A DNA stretch of 64,000 bases from Bacteroidota bacterium (GCA_023426145.1 JAFABG010000026.1:124001-188000), one strand, 5' to 3'. Positions 51,468-60,793 are shown, numbered from the stretch's first letter. Program-made: numbers and translations. The notes: a model not told the origin generated them from the letters alone.

Positions 51468-51498
51468 CAAAAGTACGGCTTTTCTTTGAAACAGCAAA
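51468..51498 (-). promoter_or_regulatory. rplM operon promoter
   Basis: On the minus strand TTTG (51498-51495), 19 bases, TACTTTTG (51475-51468): a full consensus pair. Confidence 0.75.
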
Positions 51499-51552
51499 CT
51501 ATTTCTACCTTTTTTTGGAGTTATCCAATTGGAAGACAATAGAGAATTCATC

Positions 51553-51580
51553 CATCTATGAAACTTTTGTTTCATAGATG
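51553..51580. repeat. Perfect intergenic hairpin
   Basis: CATCTATGAAAC and GTTTCATAGATG pair over 12 bp with a TTTT loop. It lies about 55 bases upstream of the rplM promoter and has no adjacent gene end or T-tract that would make it a terminator. The remainder of 51499-51657 holds nothing else I can support. Confidence 0.6.
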
Positions 51581-51657
51581 AAGACTATACATCAAGGTAA
51601 TTAAAGAATGATAGGGAAATAAACAGATAGTAAAAAAATAACGATTGAATACAAAAA

Positions 51658-51713
51658 ATGCTCCAAAAGACATTTCCACTAACTAAAAGGTCTTTCGGAG
51701 CATAAGCAATAAA
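51658..51713 (-). terminator. Terminator of the DUF4488 gene
   Basis: ATGCTCC-AAAGAC type arms pair over 14 bp with one mismatch (51658-51671 with 51700-51713); on the minus strand TTTTTTGT follows directly. Confidence 0.78.
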
Positions 51714-51719
51714 TAAACA

Positions 51720-52211
51720 TTATCTTACAATATCTTCAGGAAACTTATCTGGCATAGTTATACGTTTCCAAGTCTCATGATACCAAGCATTTAATTCATT
51801 TCCATTCAAATCTCTTTTAATAAAATACTTCAAATACATATAGTGTTTATCTTTAATTTCAAAATGAAGTATGTTATCTTTGTTATCCAGCATCGGTAAA
51901 TGAATATTTTTCTCAATACTTTCTTTATAAGTACTATCCGTCAACTGTACATAAGTACCGTAGCCGGTAATAATAGCGTCAGAACCAGGAATAATTGTGA
52001 AATTCACTATAACACTATCGTTACTCAAAACTTTAAACGTGTTACTAGGCTTAAGTGCTCCCGGAACATCTGATGATTCCGACACATAATGACATAACTG
52101 CCAGATTCCTTTTAATTCAGCCGGTTTGAATTTAGTATTCTTTTGGGCTGTTGCGTCTGTTACCGCCAACAACATCATTGAAAGCATGGTAAAGAAATAG
52201 AGCTTTTTCAT
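51720..52211 (-). CDS. Secreted DUF4488 family protein
   Basis: 163 residues. Signal peptide MKKLYFFTMLSMMLLAVTDATA (then Q). The mature part is a small beta-rich domain (LKGIWQLCHYV, GYGTYVQLTDSTYKESIEKNI, LKYFIKRDLNGNELNAWYHETWKRI), the pattern of DUF4488 lipocalin-like proteins of Bacteroides. Function unknown; predicted periplasmic. It stands alone between two minus-strand terminators. Confidence 0.82.
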   Translation of the reverse strand: MKKLYFFTMLSMMLLAVTDATAQKNTKFKPAELKGIWQLCHYVSESSDVPGALKPSNTFKVLSNDSVIVNFTIIPGSDAIITGYGTYVQLTDSTYKESIEKNIHLPMLDNKDNILHFEIKDKHYMYLKYFIKRDLNGNELNAWYHETWKRITMPDKFPEDIVR

Positions 52212-52298
52212 TTTGATATGATTTTAGTTAACACCCAGAAATGACTATGTCCAAATATAAACATTTATTTCGAGAATATAACAATTTTAGCATAAAAA

Positions 52299-52330
52299 AA
52301 ACTCGCATAATTCAAAGATCATGCGAGTTT
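52299..52330 (-). terminator. asnS terminator
   Basis: AAACTCGCAT pairs with ATGCGAGTTT (10 bp, 12-base loop); on the minus strand a run of seven T follows. Confidence 0.85.
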
Positions 52331-52353
52331 ATATCCTAAATAATACTTATATT

Positions 52354-53757
52354 TTAAAATTCAGCATTTCTCGGAGTACGCGGGAACGGTATTACGTCTC
52401 GGATATTTAACATACCGGTCACGAAAAGCAATAGACGCTCAAAGCCTAGTCCAAAACCTGAATGAGGACACGTACCAAACTTACGCGTATCCAAGTACCA
52501 CCACATATCCTTCATCGGAATCTGCATTTCCTCAATACGAGTCATTAGTTTATCATAATCCGATTCACGCTCAGAACCACCAATAATTTCTCCGATTTTA
52601 GGGAAAAGAACATCCATAGCACGTACAGTCTTTCCATCCTCATTTTGCTTCATATAGAAGGCCTTGATTTCCTTAGGATAATCAGTCAAAATCACTGGAC
52701 GCTTAAAATGTTCTTCCACCAAATAACGTTCGTGCTCAGAAGCTAAATCAACGCCCCAATAAACAGGGAACTCAAACTTATGTCCTTTAACAACAGCATC
52801 TTCCAATATTTTGATACCGTCAGTATAAGGCAAACGAACGAAGTCGTCACGCAATACACTTTCTAGGCGTTCAATCAACCCCTTATCAAACATATCATTA
52901 AGGAACTTCACGTCATCAGTGCAATTATCCAATGCCCACTTCACACAATATTTAATGAACTCTTCAGCTAAGTCCATATTGTCAGTGATATCATTGAATG
53001 CAACTTCAGGTTCTACCATCCAAAACTCAGCCAAGTGACGAGGAGTATTAGAATTCTCAGCACGAAATGTAGGACCGAAAGTGTAAATTGATCCCAATGC
53101 TGTAGCAGCAAGTTCCCCTTCTAATTGTCCAGAAACCGTCAAACTAGCTTGTTTACCGAAGAAATCGTCATCATAAGAGATAGAACCGTTTTCATCTTTC
53201 TTCAAGTCGTACAAGTTCATTGTAGTAACTTGAAACATCTGTCCGGCGCCCTCACAATCAGAAGCTGTAATGATCGGTGTATGAAAATAGAAAAAGCCCT
53301 TTTCATGGAAAAACTTGTGGATAGCAATCGCCATATTATGACGAATACGAAACACTGCACCAAAGGTATTTGTACGCGGACGCAAGTGAGCTATCTCACG
53401 CAAAAATTCCATAGAATGACCCTTTTTCTGCAATGGATATGTATTATCGCAAGTACCTAGCACTTCAATATCACAAGCCTGTACTTCTACTTTCTGACCT
53501 GAACCAACGGATTCCACCATTGTTCCGTTCACGCTTACGCATGCCCCAGTAGTAATAAGTTTCAGAACCTCTTCATCAAAATTAGCCAAATCTACAACGA
53601 TCTGCACATTATTTATTGTAGAACCGTCATTCAGTGCGATAAAGTTTACTTGTTTGCTACCTCTACGGGTGCGAACCCATCCTTTCACATTGACCAAAGC
53701 GCCAAAATCTTCACGCTTCAACAGATCAACAATTTTTGTCCTACTAATCTTTTCCAT
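52354..53757 (-). CDS. asnS: Asparaginyl-tRNA synthetase
   Basis: 467 residues. Class IIb synthetase: an N-terminal OB anticodon-binding domain (VKGWVRTRRGSKQVNFIALNDGS), then the catalytic core with motif 2 (GPTFRAENSNTPRHLAEFWMVEPE) and motif 3 (HSGFGLGFERLLLFVTGM). The order of motifs and HLAEFWMVEPE mark AsnRS rather than AspRS. It is preceded, 25 bases upstream, by the pseudouridine synthase gene. Confidence 0.97.
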   Translation of the reverse strand: MEKISRTKIVDLLKREDFGALVNVKGWVRTRRGSKQVNFIALNDGSTINNVQIVVDLANFDEEVLKLITTGACVSVNGTMVESVGSGQKVEVQACDIEVLGTCDNTYPLQKKGHSMEFLREIAHLRPRTNTFGAVFRIRHNMAIAIHKFFHEKGFFYFHTPIITASDCEGAGQMFQVTTMNLYDLKKDENGSISYDDDFFGKQASLTVSGQLEGELAATALGSIYTFGPTFRAENSNTPRHLAEFWMVEPEVAFNDITDNMDLAEEFIKYCVKWALDNCTDDVKFLNDMFDKGLIERLESVLRDDFVRLPYTDGIKILEDAVVKGHKFEFPVYWGVDLASEHERYLVEEHFKRPVILTDYPKEIKAFYMKQNEDGKTVRAMDVLFPKIGEIIGGSERESDYDKLMTRIEEMQIPMKDMWWYLDTRKFGTCPHSGFGLGFERLLLFVTGMLNIRDVIPFPRTPRNAEF

Positions 53758-53782
53758 AAAACTATTTATACAATATTATATA

Positions 53783-55282
53783 TTACTCGAACGATCCCAT
53801 ACGAAGATAATTAACCTCTGATTCTGACAGATAGCGCCAATCTCCACGACGTAATCCTTTCTTAGTTAGCCCAGCAAAGAATACACGATCAAGTTTAACT
53901 ACTTTATAACCTAACGATTCGAAAATACGACGTACAATACGATTTTTTCCTGAATGGATTTCAATACCAACTTGGTCTTTCTTAAACTCATCAGTATAGC
54001 TAATATCATCTGCATGAATTTCGCCATCCTCCAACTGAATACCAGCAGCAATCTGCTCCATATCCGCTTTCGTCAGGTTCTTATCCAAGTGAACATGATA
54101 AATTTTCTTTTTCAAGAATTTTGGGTGGGTCAACTTAGAAGCAAGATCGCCATCATTGGTTAACAAAAGCACCCCTGTTGTGTTTCTATCAAGACGTCCC
54201 ACAGGATAAATACGCTCATTACAAGCTCCTTTCACTAGGTCAAGTACAGTACGACGTTCTTGAGGATCATCTGAAGTAGTTACAGTATCTTTGGGTTTAT
54301 TCAACAAAACATAAACTTTACGTTCGATACTTACCGGCTCTTCATGGAACTTCACAACATCTGAACGCTTGATTTTAGTTCCCAACTCTGTAACAACTTC
54401 ACCATTCACTGAAACCACACCTGCTGTAATAAACTCATCAGCTTCACGACGAGAGCAAACACCAGCATTGGCTAGGAATTTATTTAAACGAATGGGTGCA
54501 TTTGGATCGACAAACTGTTCTTTATACTCAATTTGTTTCTTCAGGCTATATTTAGCATTCGGGTCATAGTCATTCGTACGAGGACGAGGACGATAACCTC
54601 CCTGAGAACGGTCATTATTAAATCTTGGACGATAACCTCCTCCATCATTATTTCCCCGATATCCATCACCACCGTTGTTGAAACGTGGACGATACGGACG
54701 ATCGCCACCTTCGCGATTATAAGGACGCTGAGAACGATCACCACCTTCATTATTATTGAAACGCGGACGATACGGACGATCACCACCTTCACGATTGTAA
54801 GAAGGACGCTGTGGACGTTCACCACCTTCGTTGTTATTAAAACGTGGACGATACGGACGATCACCGCCTTCATTATTATTGAAGCGTGGACGATACGGAC
54901 GATCACCACCTTCACGATTGTAAGAAGGACGCTGTGGACGATCTCCGCCTTCATTATTATTAAAGCGCGGACGATACGGACGATCACCGCCTTCACGATT
55001 GTAAGAAGGACGTTGTGGACGATCATATGAACGATCAGAGCGATCACCATAAGAACGTTCTCCATAAGAGCGATCACCGTAGGAACGCTGCGGACGATCA
55101 CCACCTTCATTATTAGAATTAAATCTCGGACGATATGGACGATCTCCACCTTCACGGTTGTATGAAGGACGATATGGACGATCTCCACCTTCTCTGTTGT
55201 ATGACCTGTTACCATCACGGCTGGCACCTTTATTCTCTTCATTGAAAGAATTTTCGCGCCATTCTTCGTTTTCTGTGCTCAT
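53783..55282 (-). CDS. RluB/RsuA-type pseudouridine synthase with an N-terminal RG-rich repeat region
   Basis: 499 residues. The first about 240 residues are low complexity: repeated blocks of the type EGGDRPYRPRFNNN and EGGDRPQRPSYNR, plus a short YGDRSYGER stretch. Then an S4 RNA-binding domain (IRLNKFLANAGVCSRREADEFITAG) and the synthase domain with the catalytic aspartate in YPVGRLDRNTTGVLLLTNDGDL and KNRIVRRIFESLGY. It modifies a uridine in 23S rRNA by analogy with RluB. The repeat region resembles eukaryotic RGG tails and could bind RNA non-specifically; this part evolves by repeat-copy change. Confidence 0.93.
   Translation of the reverse strand: MSTENEEWRENSFNEENKGASRDGNRSYNREGGDRPYRPSYNREGGDRPYRPRFNSNNEGGDRPQRSYGDRSYGERSYGDRSDRSYDRPQRPSYNREGGDRPYRPRFNNNEGGDRPQRPSYNREGGDRPYRPRFNNNEGGDRPYRPRFNNNEGGERPQRPSYNREGGDRPYRPRFNNNEGGDRSQRPYNREGGDRPYRPRFNNGGDGYRGNNDGGGYRPRFNNDRSQGGYRPRPRTNDYDPNAKYSLKKQIEYKEQFVDPNAPIRLNKFLANAGVCSRREADEFITAGVVSVNGEVVTELGTKIKRSDVVKFHEEPVSIERKVYVLLNKPKDTVTTSDDPQERRTVLDLVKGACNERIYPVGRLDRNTTGVLLLTNDGDLASKLTHPKFLKKKIYHVHLDKNLTKADMEQIAAGIQLEDGEIHADDISYTDEFKKDQVGIEIHSGKNRIVRRIFESLGYKVVKLDRVFFAGLTKKGLRRGDWRYLSESEVNYLRMGSFE
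54590..55245 (-). repeat. Tandem coding repeats in the pseudouridine synthase gene
   Basis: Near-identical blocks encoding GGDRPYRPRFNN and GGDRPQRPSYNRE alternate across about 650 bases; the DNA word CGACGATA-type CGTGGACGATACGGACGATC recurs with few changes. Differences are mostly silent (GAACGTC/GACGAT variants), suggesting both expansion and purifying selection on the peptide. Confidence 0.85.
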
Positions 55283-55362
55283 TTTTTTATTCGAATAAAA
55301 TTAAACTTTGGCCTCACGGCCTATTAAAAAACACGTTTATTTATATAATACTAAATAAACAA

Positions 55363-56709
55363 TTAAACTCCCGTATAAGTATGTGGAGTAATTGCTCTTA
55401 ACTCTTTTTTAACATCTTCATTTACATCCAAGCTTTCAATAAAATCTTTAATTGATTCTTCAGTAATAGCTTGATTCGTACGTGTCAAAGCCTTCAAGGC
55501 TTCATAAGGGTGTGGATAAGCTTCACGTCGTAAGATTGTCTGAACAGCCTCAGCCACAACACTCCAACAATTATCCAGATCACGACTAATTGCCGGTTCG
55601 TTCAATAACAATTTGCGAAGTCCTTTCAACGAGCTCTGAACAGCAATCACAATGTGTCCAAAAGGCACACCTACATTACGAAGAACAGTTGAATCGGTAA
55701 GGTCACGTTGCAATCGAGAAACAGGAAGTTTAACAGCCAAGTGTTCTAGTATAGCAGTTGCTATACCCAAGTTACCCTCAGCATTCTCGAAATCAATAGG
55801 GTTTACCTTGTGTGGCATCGCACTTGAGCCAACCTCACCTGCTTTGATTTTCTGCTTAAAATACTCCATCGAAATATACTGCCAGAAGTCGCGATTCATA
55901 TCTACCATAACAGTATTAATACGTTTCATCGCATCAAAAACAGCAGAAAGATTATCATAATTTGAAATCTGAGTAGTAAATTCTTCACGCTTAAGCCCTA
56001 GTTTCACAGCAACAAACTGATCACCAAAAGCCTTCCAGTCAAATTGTGGATAAGCCACGTGATGAGCGTTGTAGTTTCCCGTTGCGCCTCCAAACTTAGC
56101 TGTAATCGGACAAGCTTTTAACATAGCCAACTGACTTTCCAAACGATAAACAAACACCATCACTTCTTTACCCAAACGAGTAGGAGAAGCAGGCTGTCCA
56201 TGTGTTTTTGCCAACATTGGAATGTTCATCCATTCCGTTGCATAGGATTTCAACTGTGCTACAAGCTCTTCAATCAACGGATAGTACACCTGCTCCAAAG
56301 CTTCCTTAATAGAAAGTGGTACAGACGTATTGTTAATATCCTGAGAAGTCAGTCCAAAATGAATGAATTCTTTATAATCATCCATTCCATTTAGCTTATC
56401 AAATTCTTCTTTCAGAAAATATTCTACGGCTTTTACGTCATGATTGGTCACACTCTCAATATCTTTGATACGTTGTGCATCAGCTTCAGAAAAGTTTCGA
56501 TATATATCGCGTAACTTTTCAAACACATCATTATTGATTCCTTTCAATTGAGGCAAAGGAATTTCACACAAGGTGATAAAGTATTCCACCTCTACTTGTA
56601 CACGGTATTTAATCAGTGCAAATTCTGAGAAATAGGCTGCCAAAGCTTTAGTTTTGCCTCTATATCGACCATCAATTGGAGATATGGCCGTCAATACATC
56701 AAGTTCCAT
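55363..56709 (-). CDS. purB: Adenylosuccinate lyase
   Basis: 448 residues from the ATG at 56709 (MELDVLTAISPIDGRYRGKTKAL), the usual start of the long E. coli-type enzyme; an in-frame ATG at 56739 is less likely because it overlaps the -7 box. It acts twice in purine synthesis (SAICAR and adenylosuccinate cleavage). The fumarase-superfamily signature GSSAMPHKVNPIDFENAEGN, the catalytic-histidine region KTHGQPASPTRLGKE and TSQDINNT are present. Confidence 0.96.
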   Translation of the reverse strand: MELDVLTAISPIDGRYRGKTKALAAYFSEFALIKYRVQVEVEYFITLCEIPLPQLKGINNDVFEKLRDIYRNFSEADAQRIKDIESVTNHDVKAVEYFLKEEFDKLNGMDDYKEFIHFGLTSQDINNTSVPLSIKEALEQVYYPLIEELVAQLKSYATEWMNIPMLAKTHGQPASPTRLGKEVMVFVYRLESQLAMLKACPITAKFGGATGNYNAHHVAYPQFDWKAFGDQFVAVKLGLKREEFTTQISNYDNLSAVFDAMKRINTVMVDMNRDFWQYISMEYFKQKIKAGEVGSSAMPHKVNPIDFENAEGNLGIATAILEHLAVKLPVSRLQRDLTDSTVLRNVGVPFGHIVIAVQSSLKGLRKLLLNEPAISRDLDNCWSVVAEAVQTILRREAYPHPYEALKALTRTNQAITEESIKDFIESLDVNEDVKKELRAITPHTYTGV

Positions 56710-56735
56710 ACGTTTTCTTAGATAATTATCAGACT

Positions 56736-56766
56736 GCAAAATTAACTCTTTTTCCTGAGTTACAAG
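56736..56766 (-). promoter_or_regulatory. purB promoter
   Basis: On the minus strand CTTG (56766-56763), 19 bases, TAATTTTG (56743-56736). Confidence 0.6.
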
Positions 56767-56813
56767 CCAAAAGCCTCAAGAAAGTTTGCTTAAAAGCGAT
56801 AAGAAATAAAAAA

Positions 56814-56841
56814 AAGTCTTACGATTTACGCCATAAGACTT
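56814..56841 (-). terminator. Second terminator after the tRNA-Val pair
   Basis: AAGTCTTA and TAAGACTT pair over 8 bp; on the minus strand a run of T follows. It lies between the tRNA genes and purB. Confidence 0.75.
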
Positions 56842-56916
56842 CACTATTATCACTACGTTTAAAACAATCCACACTTACTATCCACAAACAAAAATAGGCC
56901 ATTTTTATAAACAAAA

Positions 56917-56946
56917 ACGAGCCACCACTCGTAAGTGACAGCTCGT
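56917..56946 (-). terminator. First terminator after the tRNA-Val pair
   Basis: ACGAGC pairs with GCTCGT, with an inner CACT/AGTG hairpin; on the minus strand TTTTTGTTT follows. Confidence 0.7.
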
Positions 56947-56997
56947 AACCATTTTTAAACCATTCGTAATCAACCTATTATGAGTCTTTTACTTGTG

Positions 56998-57072
56998 TGG
57001 GCGTTGACGGATTCGAACCGCCGACCCTCTGCTTGTAAGGCAGATGCTCTGAACCAGCTGAGCTAAACGCCC
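56998..57072 (-). tRNA. tRNA-Val (anticodon TAC)
   Basis: 75 bases on the minus strand. Acceptor arms GGGCGTT and AACGCCC with discriminator A, D arm TAGCTCAGCTGG, anticodon arm CTGCC-TTACAAG-CAG with anticodon TAC, and TFC arm GGTTCGAATCC. The CCA end is not encoded. Identical to the next copy. Confidence 0.96.
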
Positions 57073-57108
57073 GTCTTAAATGAGCCGGAAGTGTATGTCT
57101 TTTTTGTG

Positions 57109-57183
57109 TGGGCGTTGACGGATTCGAACCGCCGACCCTCTGCTTGTAAGGCAGATGCTCTGAACCAGCTGAGCTAAACGCCC
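57109..57183 (-). tRNA. tRNA-Val (anticodon TAC), second copy
   Basis: Identical in all 75 bases to the copy at 56998-57072 and 36 bases upstream of it in the transcript. Same cloverleaf; CCA not encoded. The pair shares one promoter (57209-57239) and two downstream terminators. Confidence 0.96.
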
Positions 57184-57208
57184 GTACACTTCCGTTTCAA
57201 AAGCGATG

Positions 57209-57239
57209 CAAAGGTACGGTTTTTTTTGAGACCTCCAAA
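57209..57239 (-). promoter_or_regulatory. tRNA-Val promoter
   Basis: On the minus strand TTTG (57239-57236), 19 bases, TACCTTTG (57216-57209): full consensus, about 25 bases before the tRNA. The stretch 57240-57412 beyond it is A/T-rich with no other supported feature. Confidence 0.75.
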
Positions 57240-57412
57240 CATTTCTCCTATTATTTTTTAATAAAAATATATTCAATAATAGGAACAAACTGATTATCAG
57301 CAAATAATAAAAAAAAGTTTTTTTTATGCAACTTTCATTTTTGTAATCACGTCTAAATATACAAACAAGATAAAGACTGTCGCGACTCTTTCTCTCCATT
57401 AATCATTCAATT

Positions 57413-59722
57413 ATGAAACGAGTTACTACAACCACAGCATTCTTATGCCTGTGCAGCTTACTTATTGCACAAAATTTGCAATTAAAAGGAAGAGTTACAT
57501 CCGGCAATGAACCGGTAGAATTCGCCAACGTCATTCTACAAGCCAAAGATTCGACATTTATTTCCGGAGGTATCACCGATCAACGCGGGCGATTTAATAT
57601 GAGCAATTTACAGAAAGGAAATTATCAACTACAAATATCGGGGTTAGGCTATCAAACAAGGCAAGTAAGCCTGAAAGATTTCACCACGACACTTGACCTA
57701 GGAACCATTTCCATCGATTCAGCAGCAATCGCACTAGAAGAAGTAACCATAACTGCCAACCCTGTTATCAACCAATCCGATCGAAAAATAATTCTTCCCA
57801 CCTCGCATCAACTAAAAGCATCAACAGATGGAGTTACTTTATTACAACGTCTTCAGCTCAGTCGCATACAAGTCGATCCGGTGAGACAAACGATCACATC
57901 GTCGGGACAAGGAGAAGTGCAACTACGCATCAACGGAGCCAAGGTAGAAATCTCAGAAATACTAGCATTGAGACCAGAAGACGTAATTCGCATTGAATAT
58001 CATGACGAGCCTAGCTTACGTTATGGAGATAATACGGCAGCGGTTATCGATTATATCATACGTCGCAACGATACTGGAGGATACATTGGAATTAATACTA
58101 GCACATCACCACATATTATCTTTGGAAACAACAATGCTACTGCCAAAATCAATCATAAAAAATCGGAATGGGGAATAAATTATAACGGTGGTTATCGCTC
58201 ATTCAAAAACTATTGGAGAGAAAACACAGAAGTATTCAACGACCCTAATAAAGGTACATTTACGCGACTAGAAAATGGTACCCCCGACAAAATGCAGATG
58301 CGCTGGGATAATCTGACAATGAACTATAGCTATCAAGACGCAGAGAAATGGTATCTGAATATCGCACTTAGAGGGGGATTTCAGCACAATAAGCAGCATA
58401 CACAAAGTACTTTATTTCCGTTGAATAATCCAGATAACAGTGTTAGTATGAAAGACTATACCCTTTCGGATACTAAATCGCCATCACTAGACATTTATCT
58501 GCAACGCAACCTCAAAAATAATCAGGCTATTATCCTAAATGCAGTGGGCACCTACATAAGAACGTATAATGACCGTATGTATGAAGAGAAAGAACAGAAT
58601 GCAATCCTCACCGATATTTTTTCGGCCACACGCGGAAAGAAATACTCATTTATTGGTGAAGGTATTTATGAAAAAAGATTTTCTAAAAGTAAAATTAGCG
58701 CAGGTATTCGCCACCAACAATCATTAACTAATAATAAATACGCCGGAACGTCTTCAGCCGAGACACAAATGCAAGAGGCATACACATCTGCCTATATAGA
58801 ATTCAACAGCAAAATAGATAAACTAAGCTATTCTATTGGCATGCAGGGAAATCGTTCATGGTTCAATCAAGCAGGTGAAGGATACCAGAAGTTTGCCGTA
58901 TTACCACGTGTTCAGCTCACCTACTTTTTTTCAGACAATGCTTACATACGCTATCGTGGGCAAATATCTAGAAACACTCCTGCCCTATCCGACTTGAATA
59001 ATGTAGAGCAACTCATTGATTCACTACAAATTCGCCGAGGAAATCCAACTCTGAAAATATCAACAGTCTACAGCAATAAAATAAATATTGATTATCGCAA
59101 GGGATTATTCAGCGGCAGCTTTTACCTATTATATCGATACCAGCACAGACCAAATATGGAAGAGACATTAAAAGAAGGAAAATATTTCGTACGCACCATG
59201 GATAATCAACTAAGCTGGCAAAAACTAAATCCAGAAATAGAAATAAAGGTGGGGCCTATAAAAGATATTCTTAGTTTATCCGTTTCAACAGGTATCAATT
59301 ATTTCGACAGTCGCGGGAATAACTACCACCATACCTATACCAATTGGTATTACCTTGCTACAGCAACAGTTGCCTACAAAAATTGGAGCGCCTATTTCGA
59401 GGCAAGGAATCATCGTAATGAGTTTTACGGTGAGACACTGACCTACGGAGAAAACTATCACCTATTAAGCATCAATTATAAGCTTAAACAGCTAAACCTA
59501 GGAGTGATGTGTTTCAACTTCTTGGATAATAACTATAAAATAGGAAGTGAAAATTTCAGTCCACTTGCCTCATCAAAAAAATGGATGTACATTAAAGAAA
59601 GCTCCAGAATGTTCTCTATCAATCTAACATGGAATTTCAGTTTCGGACGTAAATACAAATCTACAGAAAGACTGATTCATAATGAAGATAGCAACGCCGG
59701 AACTCTCAAATCAGGAAAATGA
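57413..59722 (+). CDS. Outer-membrane beta-barrel protein with a carboxypeptidase-regulatory-like domain
   Basis: 769 residues. Signal peptide MKRVTTTTAFLCLCSLLIA (then QN). Residues about 22-110 form a carboxypeptidase-regulatory-like domain (LKGRVTSGNEPVEFANVILQAKDSTFISGGITDQRGRF), followed by a plug-like segment (VTLLQRLQLSRIQVDPVRQTI ... GAKVEISEILALRPEDVIRIEY) and a barrel of about 22 strands (OMP_b-brl_3 type). It lacks a SusD partner, so it is not a canonical glycan importer; substrate unknown. The C-terminus continues 20 residues beyond the last strand, with a basic RLIHNEDSNAG tail. Confidence 0.88.
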   Translation: MKRVTTTTAFLCLCSLLIAQNLQLKGRVTSGNEPVEFANVILQAKDSTFISGGITDQRGRFNMSNLQKGNYQLQISGLGYQTRQVSLKDFTTTLDLGTISIDSAAIALEEVTITANPVINQSDRKIILPTSHQLKASTDGVTLLQRLQLSRIQVDPVRQTITSSGQGEVQLRINGAKVEISEILALRPEDVIRIEYHDEPSLRYGDNTAAVIDYIIRRNDTGGYIGINTSTSPHIIFGNNNATAKINHKKSEWGINYNGGYRSFKNYWRENTEVFNDPNKGTFTRLENGTPDKMQMRWDNLTMNYSYQDAEKWYLNIALRGGFQHNKQHTQSTLFPLNNPDNSVSMKDYTLSDTKSPSLDIYLQRNLKNNQAIILNAVGTYIRTYNDRMYEEKEQNAILTDIFSATRGKKYSFIGEGIYEKRFSKSKISAGIRHQQSLTNNKYAGTSSAETQMQEAYTSAYIEFNSKIDKLSYSIGMQGNRSWFNQAGEGYQKFAVLPRVQLTYFFSDNAYIRYRGQISRNTPALSDLNNVEQLIDSLQIRRGNPTLKISTVYSNKINIDYRKGLFSGSFYLLYRYQHRPNMEETLKEGKYFVRTMDNQLSWQKLNPEIEIKVGPIKDILSLSVSTGINYFDSRGNNYHHTYTNWYYLATATVAYKNWSAYFEARNHRNEFYGETLTYGENYHLLSINYKLKQLNLGVMCFNFLDNNYKIGSENFSPLASSKKWMYIKESSRMFSINLTWNFSFGRKYKSTERLIHNEDSNAGTLKSGK

Positions 59723-59762
59723 GAGCAATACATTTAGAGACAGGAGACAGCTACTCATTCTC

Positions 59763-60536
59763 CTACCCAATCTTACCATTCGTAAACACGAATTTTCGGT
59801 CGCTGGATAGTGATTCATTATATTCGAATCCTTCCCACGAAAATCCTTTCAATTCTTCAGGGGTTGTCAACTGATTTGTCAGAATGTGTCGTGCCATCTC
59901 TCCACGACACATTTTTGTATACACAACAATAGTCGAAAGCTTTCCATTTTTCCACACATGAAAATCAGGATATATAATTTGCACCTCGCGTTCAACTTTC
60001 TTCCAATCAAACAAACCTTTCATTTCCTCACTGGCAAGATAGCACAAAGTCCCTCCCGCCTGCCGAATATCTTCAATAAAAAGATCTGTTAACCGAGGCT
60101 TCCAATAATCAAAGAGAGTCTGATCTCCGAATTCCGGTAGTACAACATCCCCCTCCAATCTATAGAGATGAATCTGATCTAGCGGACGTAACAAGCCATA
60201 ACAAAAAGAAGTCAGTCGTAAATGTTCTTGAGCGTAATCAAAATCGATTGCAGAAAAGTCTTTAGGGTTTAGGCGCTTGAAAACGATACCGGTGTAAGCT
60301 AATAATGCAGACAAAAGAGAATTAGTCGCTGCATGAAAAGTCTGATAACGTTTATAATTTTCAACTGCGATCTTAGCGTTCACACGCAACAAATGTTCTA
60401 GCTCATCAACAGAATATTGAGACATCTGAAACGCTATTTCAGCTGCTTCTTGTTGAAAACGGGGAATAGTAGTCAAAGGAACTTTAACCTTTGACGTCGC
60501 ATTCATAGTCTTAGCGCAAGATAAAAGTACTAACAT
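59763..60536 (-). CDS. yaaA: YaaA family peroxide-stress protein
   Basis: 257 residues from the ATG at 60536 (MLVLLSCAKTMN), matching the usual family start. Core motifs TIPRFQQEAAEIAFQM, AVENYKRYQTF, LLSALLAYTGIVFKRL, LRPLDQIHLYRLEG and CRGEMARHILTN. E. coli YaaA lowers free iron during peroxide stress and binds DNA; conserved function is likely but unproven. Convergent with the barrel gene. Confidence 0.92.
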   Translation of the reverse strand: MLVLLSCAKTMNATSKVKVPLTTIPRFQQEAAEIAFQMSQYSVDELEHLLRVNAKIAVENYKRYQTFHAATNSLLSALLAYTGIVFKRLNPKDFSAIDFDYAQEHLRLTSFCYGLLRPLDQIHLYRLEGDVVLPEFGDQTLFDYWKPRLTDLFIEDIRQAGGTLCYLASEEMKGLFDWKKVEREVQIIYPDFHVWKNGKLSTIVVYTKMCRGEMARHILTNQLTTPEELKGFSWEGFEYNESLSSDRKFVFTNGKIG

Positions 60537-60727
60537 CCTCAAAATATTTTTCAATTTGACATATACAAAGATAGATATAAATCCCTTAAGTTGATCATAT
60601 CTCTGGCAAGTTATACATCGTTCCAGCCAAACAAAGCCAACTTCTCTATCCTATTCTATAACTAGTTTTCTAACAAAAGGTTTATTCCTTTTCAATTCAC
60701 GCAAAGCTCCTAATGAAGTAGTCGCAT

Positions 60728-60762
60728 TTTGATGCATCTTTCACTTTTTATCCTTATCTTTG
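60728..60762 (+). promoter_or_regulatory. trpS promoter
   Basis: TATCTTTG at 60755-60762 (TAnnTTTG); a TTTG at 60728-60731 is 23 bases upstream, slightly long. The rest of 60537-60793 shows no other feature. Confidence 0.5.
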
Positions 60763-60793
60763 TGGCTAAATCTATTATAATAAGCTAATCACA

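Noticed and set aside
54533..55242. Long open frames on both strands across the repeat region of the pseudouridine synthase gene
   Set aside because: They arise because the coding repeats lack stops in other frames; their products are monotonous Ile/Val/Thr/Arg strings with no domain, start signal or promoter.
55283..55362. GGCC-TCAC-GGCC hairpin between the pseudouridine synthase gene and purB as a terminator
   Set aside because: Only four base pairs; too short to claim.
57076..57399. Frame on the minus strand over the second tRNA-Val
   Set aside because: It reads through a tRNA gene and its promoter; the residues encoded are translation of tRNA sequence.
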